From NCBI GenBank assembly GCA_016783995.1, contig JADHVN010000010.1:1-21192 (forward strand): a stretch of 21,192 nucleotides of DNA. Reading direction: 5' to 3'. Positions 9,362-16,948 of this stretch are shown here, in pieces. This DNA comes from Actinomycetota bacterium. Lineage in GTDB: Bacteria > Actinomycetota > Humimicrobiia > Humimicrobiales > Humimicrobiaceae. The notes beneath the pieces were generated by a model. The model saw nothing but the letters and a program-made list of their open reading frames with translations. It searched no databases and had not been told where the DNA came from. A program made the translations under genes and the position numbers. Position 1 is the stretch's first letter. Each line of letters opens with the position of its first letter.

Positions 9362-10066
9362 ATGAATGCAGCAATAATTACAGCAGCAGGCAAAGGAACT
9401 CGCCTGGAGAGCAATATTAGTAAACAGTTTATAAAAATTTACGGCAAGCCAATATTAGCTCATACAATAAATGCTTTCCAAAATTCTTCAAGAATAAGAG
9501 AAATATATATTACAGTTTCCAATAGTTATTTAGATTACTGTAAAAAGGAAATAATTGAAAAATATTCTTTTAGCAAGGTAAAAAATTTAATAATAGGTGG
9601 AAACAGCAGGCAGCAATCAGTATATAATGCATTACTGGCGATAAATTCACCATGCAAAACAGTATCTATTCATGATGCTGTCAGACCTCTAATCACAGCT
9701 AAAGAAATTAATCTTATAATTAATACATTAAGAAAAGAAAATAAGAGTGATCCCAGGGTGAAAGGAGTCATAATGGCAGCACCTGTTTACGAAACTGTAA
9801 AAAAATTAGATGGTATTGATACAATTAATACAACTATACCTCGCAGGGAAGTATGGTTTGCACAGACGCCTCAAACTTTTTTTTATGATACTATATTAAA
9901 TGCTCATAGTAAGGCTGTAGAAGATAATTTTTTAGGTACTGATGACTCCAGTCTTGTTGAAAGAGCAGGATGGAAAATAAAGATTGTAAAAGGCAGGCAT
10001 GAAAATATAAAGATTACTACACCTACAGATTTATTTCTTGCAGAACTTATGATGGGCAGAAAATGA
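9362..10066 (+). CDS. ispD: 2-C-methyl-D-erythritol 4-phosphate cytidylyltransferase
   Basis: Third step of the MEP isoprenoid pathway: it couples MEP with CTP to give CDP-ME. The N-terminal nucleotide loop AAGKGTRL (8-15) and Lys21 in KQF match the CTP-binding signature. The core shows GGNSRQQSV, IHDAVRPLI, RREVWFAQTPQTF and TDDSSLVERAG, all standard. The 234-residue length is typical. It sits directly upstream of ispF, with a 41-nt gap, giving two consecutive-branch enzymes of one pathway; ispE is not here. There is no clear ribosome site for the ATG at 9362, but the N-terminal MNAAIITAAG fits the family, leaving no room for a later start. Confidence 0.95.
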   Translation: MNAAIITAAGKGTRLESNISKQFIKIYGKPILAHTINAFQNSSRIREIYITVSNSYLDYCKKEIIEKYSFSKVKNLIIGGNSRQQSVYNALLAINSPCKTVSIHDAVRPLITAKEINLIINTLRKENKSDPRVKGVIMAAPVYETVKKLDGIDTINTTIPRREVWFAQTPQTFFYDTILNAHSKAVEDNFLGTDDSSLVERAGWKIKIVKGRHENIKITTPTDLFLAELMMGRK

Positions 10067-10107
10067 TATTTAGAGTTCATATTTGTTATCTTATTTAAAG
10101 GATGCTA

Positions 10108-10575
10108 ATGAAAATTGGAATAGGTTATGATGTTCATAGTTTTAAAAAGGGTCGAAAACTTATACTTGGAGGAGTAGAAATAAATTTTGACAAAGGATTA
10201 TCAGGGCATTCTGATGCAGATGTCTTAACTCATTCTATTATGGATGCTATTCTGGGTGCATGTGGACTGGGGGATATAGGCGGTCTTTTTTCTGATAGTG
10301 ATATGAAATATAAGGACATTTCGAGTCTTTTGTTGCTGAAAGAAGTAAAAAATAAAATGAAAAGTAAGGAATATAAAATAGAGAATATTGATTGTGTATT
10401 AATTTTAGAAAAACCTAAGATATTTTCATACATTCCTGAAATGAAGAAGAAAATATCAAAGGTGTTGGAAATAAATACAGATAAGGTTAACATAAAGGCA
10501 ACAACTACTGAAGGTCTGGGATTTTGTGGCAGAGAAGAAGGAATTGCAGCTCAAAGTATAGTTTTACTAAAGTGA
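10108..10575 (+). CDS. ispF: 2-C-methyl-D-erythritol 2,4-cyclodiphosphate synthase
   Basis: Cyclises CDP-ME 2-phosphate to MEcPP, releasing CMP, as a trimer. Metal ligands are seen in the GYDVHSF motif (Asp and His) and the first His of [41 protein letters not shown] and the short C-terminal strand complete the family pattern. The total of 155 residues is normal. Two in-frame ATGs exist, at 10102 and 10108. The ribosome site AAAGGA (10097-10102) overlaps the first, so the second is chosen; the earlier one would add Met-Leu. The stop TGA ends 1 nt before the proposed TTG of gltX, so these are probably coupled. Confidence 0.95.
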   Translation: MKIGIGYDVHSFKKGRKLILGGVEINFDKGLSGHSDADVLTHSIMDAILGACGLGDIGGLFSDSDMKYKDISSLLLLKEVKNKMKSKEYKIENIDCVLILEKPKIFSYIPEMKKKISKVLEINTDKVNIKATTTEGLGFCGREEGIAAQSIVLLK

Positions 10576-10576
10576 T

Positions 10577-12124
10577 TTGAAATGTTTAAAAAAATTTATT
10601 AAAAAAATGGTTTTAGCTAAAAGAGTAAAGAGTGAAAAGCAAATAGAGAGGTCACCTCGTTTTAGATTTGCACCTTCTCCGACAGGTGGACTGCATATTG
10701 GAACTGCCAGGACTGCTCTATTTAACTGGCTGGCTGCAAAAAGCATGAATGGAAAATTAATTTTAAGAATAGAAGATACAGATTTAAAAAGGTCTAAAGA
10801 ATCATATGAGGAATCAATAATAAATGATTTAAAATGGTTGAGTATAAGCTGGGATGAATTTTATCGCCAGAGCGATAGACTAAAAATATATCAAAGCTAT
10901 GCAAATAAGCTTCTTAACGAAGACCAGGCATATATGTGTTTCTGCAGTCATGAACGTCTGAAGAATTTAAAAAATGAACAATTATCAAAAGGAAAAGCTT
11001 CCCAGTATGATAATAAATGCAAAGAATTAGATTCTGAGGAAATTGAAAAAAACTTAAGAGAGGGGAAAAAATTTACGATAAGATTTAAGGCTAAAAAAGG
11101 TGATATTGAATTTAATGATTTAATAAGAGGAAAAATTAAGTTTAGCTCAGAAGTTATTGGTGATTTTATTATTATTAAATCTGATGGAACACCCTCATAT
11201 AATTTTGCAGTAGTTGTTGATGATAGTGATATGATGATCACCCATGTTTTGAGAGGTGAAGACCACATCGCAAATACGGCAAAACAGATAATGTTATTTA
11301 AGAGAATTGGGATCAAGATACCATATTTTGCACATCTTTCAATGATACTGGGTACTGATGGGGCTAAATTAAGTAAAAGGCATGATGCAGATACTATTAC
11401 TCAATTCAGAGAATCAGGTTATTTATGTGAAGCAATGAGCAATTATCTTTCCTTGCTTTCATGGGCACCAAGAGACGGTGAAGAAATTTTTTATTTATCA
11501 GATATTATAGGGAGGTTTCGGCTGGAAGATATATCCAAAAGTCCAGCTATTTTTGATGTTGATAAATTAAACTGGATAAATGGGAATCATATCAGAAAAA
11601 AAACAGATTTGGAGTTAATCAATTTAAGCATGCCATTTATAATTAAAAAGGATGTTGTAAAAAAGGAAATATTAGAAGATGAGGGAATAAAAATAAAACT
11701 ACTGAGATGTATTGATGCATTTAAGAATAATTTAAAAGTTCTTTCTGATTTTCCAGAATATGTAAAGGAATTTTTTATTGAAAAAAATAGTAATTATAAT
11801 GATGATGCATTAGAAGTGTTAAAGATGGAAACTTCTGCAAGAGTTTTAAGAATTTTTCTAGAGGAAATGCAGTTTAAATTAAAATCTAATAAATTTAATA
11901 AAAATTATGATTTAGATGAGAGTGAAAGTAAAGAAATTATTAATACAGTAGGAATGAAACTGGAAAAGGAAAAAATAAAAGGCAGGTTACTATATATGCC
12001 AATCCGATCTTCTCTTACCGGTAAGATACATGGACCTGAGCTTCCTAAAATTATTTCTATACTAGGTTTAGAAAATTGTATTAGTCGGTTAAAATATACA
12101 CTTAATAGTATTATAGGTACCTAG
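10577..12124 (+). CDS. gltX: Glutamyl-tRNA synthetase, class I
   Basis: Charges tRNA(Glu); many Firmicutes-type enzymes also mischarge tRNA(Gln) for the GatCAB route, which cannot be decided here. The Rossmann catalytic domain has the HIGH-type element HIGT (40-43) within FAPSPTGGLHIG, and KLSKR (264-268) as the KMSKS loop. The zinc-knuckle region keeps C121-x-C123 and C148, but the position of the fourth ligand (His in E. coli) is Glu150. The helical anticodon domain fills the C-terminal third. TTG at 10577 lies 1 nt after ispF; ATG at 10607 (residue 11) is an alternative, and neither has a strong ribosome site. The last codons lie in a 16-bp tandem duplication that includes the stop. Confidence 0.93.
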   Translation: MKCLKKFIKKMVLAKRVKSEKQIERSPRFRFAPSPTGGLHIGTARTALFNWLAAKSMNGKLILRIEDTDLKRSKESYEESIINDLKWLSISWDEFYRQSDRLKIYQSYANKLLNEDQAYMCFCSHERLKNLKNEQLSKGKASQYDNKCKELDSEEIEKNLREGKKFTIRFKAKKGDIEFNDLIRGKIKFSSEVIGDFIIIKSDGTPSYNFAVVVDDSDMMITHVLRGEDHIANTAKQIMLFKRIGIKIPYFAHLSMILGTDGAKLSKRHDADTITQFRESGYLCEAMSNYLSLLSWAPRDGEEIFYLSDIIGRFRLEDISKSPAIFDVDKLNWINGNHIRKKTDLELINLSMPFIIKKDVVKKEILEDEGIKIKLLRCIDAFKNNLKVLSDFPEYVKEFFIEKNSNYNDDALEVLKMETSARVLRIFLEEMQFKLKSNKFNKNYDLDESESKEIINTVGMKLEKEKIKGRLLYMPIRSSLTGKIHGPELPKIISILGLENCISRLKYTLNSIIGT

Positions 12125-12135
12125 TATTATAGGTA
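12106..12135 (+). repeat. 16-bp tandem duplication across the gltX stop codon
   Basis: TAGTATTATAGGTA is present at 12106-12119 and again at 12122-12135, period 16. The TAG opening the second copy (12122-12124) is the gltX stop codon. In the first copy the same TAG is out of frame, so a tandem duplication appears to have set or moved the end of the protein. Confidence 0.65.
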
Positions 12136-12251
12136 TGAGAAAAATATTTAATTAATTTTACGGGCTGATTTATTATAATAAATAAAATATATAAAAGAAG
12201 ATAATATTAGAATTATAAATTTAAAAATTTTATTGGAGAATGTAATAAAAA

Positions 12252-12908
12252 ATGGGTTTACTGGGGAGTATTAAAGATTTAGTAAAATCAGCAAAGGAAA
12301 GAGATCCAGCTGCAATAAATGCTTTTGAAATACTGGTTACATATTCTGGCATTCATGCAGTTATTAACCATTATATTGCTCATTGGTTATACAGGCATAG
12401 GATTCCTTTTTTCCCACGTTTAATATCACAGGTGAGCAAATTTTTTACAGGAATTGAAATTCACCCAGGTGCAAAAATAGGAAAAGGGTTTTTTATTGAT
12501 CATGGAATGGGTGTTGTAATTGGTGAAACAACTATTATTAGAGATGGCGTAACTCTGTATCAGGGTGTTACCCTGGGTGGAACTGGAAAAGAGAGAGGTA
12601 AAAGGCATCCAACAATTGGAAATAATGTTGTTATATCTGCAGGAGCGAAAGTTTTAGGATCAATAACAGTGGGAGATAATGTAATTATTGGTTCGGGGGC
12701 TGTAGTAATTGAATCTGTACCTGATAACTGTACTGTAGTTGGTGTTCCTGGCAGGGTTGTTAAGGTAAAGGGTGAAAGAGTATTATCAGATGAATTTCAC
12801 AGAATGCATTTACCCGATCCAGTAAATGAATTATTAAGAACATATGATAATAAAATAAAATTAATAGAAAAAGAGTTAGAAGAAATAAAGAAGAAAAAAA
12901 GTAATTAG
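12252..12908 (+). CDS. cysE: Serine O-acetyltransferase (short Firmicutes type)
   Basis: Acetylates serine with acetyl-CoA to O-acetylserine, the carbon acceptor for cysteine synthesis. The N-terminal helical part (1-60) is short, and residues about 70-175 are a left-handed beta-helix of hexapeptide repeats. Catalytic His84 sits in IDHGMG, matching His158 of E. coli. GVTLGGTGKERGKRHP is the acetyl-CoA and serine-site loop. The tail is a lysine- and glutamate-rich helix (KELEEIKKKK). The 218 residues fit the short Bacillus form. GGAG at 12235-12238 is somewhat far from the ATG. It is followed by cysS, as in Bacillus, linking cysteine supply to its tRNA charging. No T-box leader was seen in the 127 bp upstream. 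Confidence 0.94.
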   Translation: MGLLGSIKDLVKSAKERDPAAINAFEILVTYSGIHAVINHYIAHWLYRHRIPFFPRLISQVSKFFTGIEIHPGAKIGKGFFIDHGMGVVIGETTIIRDGVTLYQGVTLGGTGKERGKRHPTIGNNVVISAGAKVLGSITVGDNVIIGSGAVVIESVPDNCTVVGVPGRVVKVKGERVLSDEFHRMHLPDPVNELLRTYDNKIKLIEKELEEIKKKKSN

Positions 12909-12982
12909 AATGCAATAGAGCATAATAATTAAATACAGGTAATTAGAGGAATGGTAATGTAATAACGGTAAAGGAGTAGATT

Positions 12983-14497
12983 TTGAGTTTAAAGATTTAT
13001 AATACACTACATAGAAAAAAAGAAGTATTTGCACCAAAAGATAAAGGGATTGTTAAAATGTATGTATGTGGGCCTACTGTTTATAATTATATTTCTATTG
13101 GTAATACAAGACCTGTGGTTATATTTGATATGGTTAGAAATTATTTAGAATATATTGGTTATAAAGTAAATTATGTTCAAAATATTACTGATATTGAGGA
13201 TAAGATTATAAATAAAGCCAGGGAAGAAAATGTTGGATTTGAAGTTATCACAAAAAGGTATATCAAGGCATTTAAGGATGATGTAAAAAAAATAGAAGTT
13301 GGAAAATTTAGTGAAATGCCTAAAGCTTCTGAGATGATAGAAGAGATAATACAGATCATAAATAAAATTATTGAAAATGGCTACGGGTATGTAGTAGATA
13401 ATAGCGTATATTTTGATGTCCATAAGTTTAAAGATTATGGAAAACTTTCCAGGCAGAAAATTGATGAGATGAGACAGCAGGAAGATGATAGTTTTAAGAA
13501 AAAGTCTAAAATTGATTTTGCCTTATGGAAGAGTGCAAAGGAAGGGGAGCCTTCCTGGGAGAGCCCATGGGGTTTGGGGAGGCCTGGGTGGCATATTGAA
13601 TGCTCTGCTATGTCTATTAAATTTTTGGGATATGGATTTGATATACATGGGGGAGGAATAGACTTAGTTTTTCCTCATCATGAAAATGAAATTGCACAAT
13701 CTGAAGCTGCTTTTCCAGAGAAGGGTGATTTTGCAGGATTTTGGATGCATAATGGTATGATAGAAGTAAAAGAAGAAAAAATGTCTAAATCCAAAGGATT
13801 AAAAGATGATTGGGTCCTCAGAAATTTACTAAAAAAATATTCCCCAAATGTTATAAAAATGTATATCCTGTCAACTCATTATAGAAATCCATTAGAGTTT
13901 AGTATTGGTAAATTAGAAGAAGCAAAAAAAGCTTTAGAAAGAGTAAATAATGCCTTAAGGAATATCAAATTTTTAATAGAAGGATTTAAAATAGAGCAAT
14001 ACACAGAAGAAAAACCAATTGATGATAGCGACAATGGTAGCAGTGAAAGTGAATTAAAAATATACAGCTTAATTAAGAGATGTAAAGAAGGTTTCAGGAA
14101 ATCCATGGATGATGATTTTAACTCAGCAAAGGCACTAGGTATCATTTTTGACTTCGTTAAGAATATAAATAGTATTATTCAAACAGCAGAATTTAAGTTA
14201 GATGAATCCTTAAAGGAAAGCCTGGATATTGCATATAAAAAGATAATACAATTAGGAATGATTCTAGGTATTGATTTTGAAGGTGAACTATCTAAAAGTA
14301 TTGGAAAACATAAAAAGGTAACTAACCTGGATGATGAAGAAATAGAAAACTTAATCAAATTAAGGGAAAAATTAAGAAAAAAGAAAAATTATAAAAAGGC
14401 TGATGATATCAGGAGTAAACTTGAAGAATATGGTATTGTACTGGATGATAGAAAAGAAGGTACGATCTGGAGATTAAGGGAAAAAAAGAATGATTAG
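12983..14497 (+). CDS. cysS: Cysteinyl-tRNA synthetase with altered HIGH motif
   Basis: Charges tRNA(Cys). All four zinc and substrate ligands are in place: C29 in CGPTVYN, C207 in WHIECSAM, and H232 and E236 in FPHHENE, matching E. coli C28, C209, H234 and E238. KMSKS is perfect (266-270). The HIGH element, usually HIGN in this family, reads SIGN (38-41): the first histidine is serine, codon TCT at 13094-13096. The DALR-type helical domain and the C-terminal KADDIRSKL region are intact, and the 504-residue length is slightly long. The start is TTG at 12983 with a strong AAGGAG at 12971-12976. In Bacillus mrnC (mini-RNase III) follows cysS; here a 143-nt AT-rich gap leads to rlmB. Confidence 0.95.
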   Translation: MSLKIYNTLHRKKEVFAPKDKGIVKMYVCGPTVYNYISIGNTRPVVIFDMVRNYLEYIGYKVNYVQNITDIEDKIINKAREENVGFEVITKRYIKAFKDDVKKIEVGKFSEMPKASEMIEEIIQIINKIIENGYGYVVDNSVYFDVHKFKDYGKLSRQKIDEMRQQEDDSFKKKSKIDFALWKSAKEGEPSWESPWGLGRPGWHIECSAMSIKFLGYGFDIHGGGIDLVFPHHENEIAQSEAAFPEKGDFAGFWMHNGMIEVKEEKMSKSKGLKDDWVLRNLLKKYSPNVIKMYILSTHYRNPLEFSIGKLEEAKKALERVNNALRNIKFLIEGFKIEQYTEEKPIDDSDNGSSESELKIYSLIKRCKEGFRKSMDDDFNSAKALGIIFDFVKNINSIIQTAEFKLDESLKESLDIAYKKIIQLGMILGIDFEGELSKSIGKHKKVTNLDDEEIENLIKLREKLRKKKNYKKADDIRSKLEEYGIVLDDRKEGTIWRLREKKND

Positions 14498-14646
14498 TAT
14501 TTATAATTAAATATTAGCTGCAAATTAAAAATCTTTGAAATAATTCCATGTTTCCAAAAAGCCTCTAAAAAAAATATTGTATATTAACAGGTTTGAAACA
14601 ATCTGTTTATTTAGAATTTTTTATATAAGTAAGTGGTAAGTTGATT

Positions 14647-15420
14647 ATGGATAAAAATATAAGCTATGAATATTTGTATGGAATCAATCCTGTTTATTCA
14701 TTACTGACAAGAAATGCAGGTAATAGAAAGATATATGAAATTATACTAAATAAGAAAAGGAAAAGTAATTCAAGGATAAAGAATATAATAGGAGAGGCTG
14801 TCAGTAAAAATATTAAAGTTTCAGAACTTGAGTCTGGAAAATTTAATGAAATCTCTCATGGGGAGGATGTTTATGCTCAGGGTATTTACGCGAGAGTGTC
14901 TAACTATAATTACTGCAATTTAGAACACTATTTAAATAGGACTGTAAATAAAAATAGCAAGCTATTAATCCTGGATGGCGTTACTGATGTTGGAAATTTT
15001 GGGTCAATAATAAGGAATTGCTGTGCATTTAATTTTGAAGGGATTGTTATACAAAAAAGAAGAAGCGTGACTTTAAATGAAAGAATCAGTAAGATTTCTG
15101 CCGGCACTCTCGAAGAAGTGAAAATATTTAAGGTAACAAATATTGTAAGAACTCTAAAGGAATTAAAAAATAAGGGATTCTGGATTTATGGAACAACATT
15201 AGATATAACACAAGAAGTAAAGTATATAAGTGATGTTGATTTTACACTACCGCTTGCAGTTGTTTTTGGTAGTGAAGATAGGGGTATAAGCAGGTTGGTA
15301 AGTAAGAATTGTGATTTTATGGTAACTGTAAATCTTAGTGGAAAAATCCAGTCATTGAATGTTTCTACTGCAAGTGGAATAATTTTATATACGATACAGG
15401 AAAATGTATACAGTGATTAA
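14647..15420 (+). CDS. rlmB: SpoU-family 23S rRNA 2'-O-methyltransferase (RlmB/TrmH-like)
   Basis: SAM-dependent 2'-O-ribose methyltransferase of the SPOUT superfamily. In this position the Bacillus homologue (YacO/RlmB) methylates 23S rRNA. The N-terminal domain is an L30e-like substrate-binding fold (LYGINPVYSLL). The catalytic domain has motif 1 with Asn and Arg in GNFGSIIRNC, motif 2 FGSEDRGIS with its Glu, and motif 3 SLNVSTASGIILY, which together form the trefoil-knot SAM site. ATG at 14647 is preferred; a TTG at 14641 two codons earlier is possible, and both have only a weak GTGG upstream. Target specificity cannot be read from the sequence, so the symbol rests on context and overall likeness. 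Confidence 0.9.
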   Translation: MDKNISYEYLYGINPVYSLLTRNAGNRKIYEIILNKKRKSNSRIKNIIGEAVSKNIKVSELESGKFNEISHGEDVYAQGIYARVSNYNYCNLEHYLNRTVNKNSKLLILDGVTDVGNFGSIIRNCCAFNFEGIVIQKRRSVTLNERISKISAGTLEEVKIFKVTNIVRTLKELKNKGFWIYGTTLDITQEVKYISDVDFTLPLAVVFGSEDRGISRLVSKNCDFMVTVNLSGKIQSLNVSTASGIILYTIQENVYSD

Positions 15421-15491
15421 AATGTTAGTATGCTGGATATGAATAATTTATTTTTATAGTAATTATATATTATCAACAGGAGTGAAAAAGT

Positions 15492-16013
15492 TTGAAAGAA
15501 TTAATAATTATAGATGGATACAATTTTATATTTGATTATTACAGGAAGGATATTAAAGCTAAGGATATTTCCAGTAAAGATTTACCTTACTTAAGAGAAA
15601 GATTAATTAAAGATCTCATAGAATATAGAAGCTACAGAAACTGTGACTTGACAGTAGTATTTGATGCGAAGCACAGCAATAATATTAAAAGAAATGATAC
15701 AGTAATTAATAAAGTGAGAATAATTTATTCGAGTAAGGGCGAAACGGCTGACTCTGTAATTGAAGAGATGATTAAAAGCGTGCCAATGTATAATAGGATA
15801 TTTGTAGTTACTTCAGATTATATGCAGCAGAAAGTAATATTTAGGGACAATATTTTTAGAAAATCTATTAGAGAATTTGTTATTGAAATTAGTAATTTAA
15901 AAGGGGAAATTGAAGAAAAGATTAAAAGTAATAAAAATATTTCTGAAAGATCTTTTTATAATTTAGAAAAAAGACTTAATTGTAAGTCAAAAGAAAATCT
16001 TTCCAAACTCTAA
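15492..16013 (+). CDS. rae1: NYN-domain endoribonuclease, Rae1/YacP family
   Basis: In Bacillus, Rae1 (YacP) cleaves certain mRNAs in the ribosomal A site during translation. The PIN/NYN-type acidic residues are seen as Asp8 and Asn11 (IIDGYNFI), Asp58 (VVFDAKH), Glu84 and Asp87 (KGETADSV) and Asp109 (VVTSDYMQQ). The length of 173 residues matches the family. The start is TTG at 15492, with the ribosome site AGGAGTGA at 15478-15485. It follows rlmB by 71 nt, as in the Bacillus order cysS-mrnC-rlmB-yacP. The C-terminal lysine-rich tail may contact the ribosome; that is inference. Confidence 0.87.
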   Translation: MKELIIIDGYNFIFDYYRKDIKAKDISSKDLPYLRERLIKDLIEYRSYRNCDLTVVFDAKHSNNIKRNDTVINKVRIIYSSKGETADSVIEEMIKSVPMYNRIFVVTSDYMQQKVIFRDNIFRKSIREFVIEISNLKGEIEEKIKSNKNISERSFYNLEKRLNCKSKENLSKL

Positions 16014-16043
16014 AAATAGGTATATTTAAAATAGTATATTCAT

Positions 16044-16922
16044 ATGACCACTTCAAGATTTTGCTATGCAATATCATTAATAATAGTCATTCTGCTTATG
16101 AGCATTATTTTATTTAGTTCGAATGCTTGCGGGCTTTATTATGAATACAGGGATGAAATAAATTCAAATGATATAAAAGAAAGTAATATTACTAATACAG
16201 AAGAATACACAAATTATGGTAATTTAACTTCAGCTTTGGTAAAAGAAGTAATAGATGGTGACACGATTATTCTTTCAAATGGTGAAAAAGTAAGATTGAT
16301 TGGTATAAATACTCCAGAATATGGTAGATATTATTTTGATGAAGCAAGGGAATTAATGGAAATACTGACTTTAGGAAAAGAAGTAATGCTGGAGAGGGAT
16401 ATAACAGACAGGGATAAATATGGAAGGCTATTAAGGTATGTATATGTGAACGGTCTTTTTATAAACCTTGAAATGATAGAGAGGGGATTTGCAAATGCAT
16501 ATACTTATCCTCCAGATGTAAAATATACAGAGAAATTTTTAGAAGCCGAGCGATATGCAAGATCAAATGATATTGGTTTATGGGAAAGATCAAAAATTAC
16601 TATTGTAAAAATTGATATTAATTATGATGCTGAAGGAAATGATAATCAGAATTTAAATGATGAATATGTAATTGTCGAAAATATTAGCTCTAAGGATGTT
16701 AATATAGGAGACTGGACTGTAAAAGACAGTGCCACCAATATTTATAAGTTCTGCAGTTTCTTATTCAAAAAAGATTCTATTATATATCTCTTTTCAGGAA
16801 GCGGTATAGACAGTAATGGGAATTTTTACTGGGGAGGTACCAGGCCTGTATGGAATAATAATCATGATACACTTTATCTTAGAGATGCTGAAGGCTTGCT
16901 TGTAGAAATTTATAATTATTAG
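16044..16922 (+). CDS. Exported staphylococcal-type nuclease with lamin-tail domain
   Basis: Predicted extracellular or surface nuclease. Residues 8-29 are a hydrophobic export segment ending in FSSNAC; the residues before that Cys do not form a good lipobox, so it may be a cleaved signal or an uncleaved anchor. After a polar spacer (30-62) the SNase domain (63-182) keeps the calcium and catalytic residues: Asp71/Asp73 in VIDGDT, Arg84 and Glu92 in VRLIGINTPE, and Arg128 in DKYGR, equal to Arg35, Glu43 and Arg87 of the Staphylococcus enzyme. Residues about 185-292 form a lamin-tail (LTD) beta-sandwich (NDEYVIVENIS, IGDWTVKD, NNNHDTLYLRDAEG), a domain often fused to secreted nucleases. No clear ribosome site precedes the ATG. 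It is convergent with accC, 26 nt away, and does not belong to the conserved cluster. Confidence 0.88.
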   Translation: MTTSRFCYAISLIIVILLMSIILFSSNACGLYYEYRDEINSNDIKESNITNTEEYTNYGNLTSALVKEVIDGDTIILSNGEKVRLIGINTPEYGRYYFDEARELMEILTLGKEVMLERDITDRDKYGRLLRYVYVNGLFINLEMIERGFANAYTYPPDVKYTEKFLEAERYARSNDIGLWERSKITIVKIDINYDAEGNDNQNLNDEYVIVENISSKDVNIGDWTVKDSATNIYKFCSFLFKKDSIIYLFSGSGIDSNGNFYWGGTRPVWNNNHDTLYLRDAEGLLVEIYNY

Positions 16923-16948
16923 GGATTTGTAAAAAAATAAGAAGTATC

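Noticed and set aside
12125..12251. T-box or cysteine-responsive leader before cysE-cysS
   Set aside because: The space is only 127 bp and no T-box core (AGGGTGGNACCGCG-like) or specifier hairpin could be seen.
13145..13423. Minus-strand reading frames inside cysS, and similar ones inside lysS, ispF, gltX and purE
   Set aside because: They lie opposite well-recognised genes, have low-complexity Ile/Ser/Phe-rich translations and no ribosome sites.
14498..14640. A remnant of mrnC between cysS and rlmB
   Set aside because: No open frame or RNase III-like motif was found; the AACAG...CTGTT pair there is too short to be meaningful.
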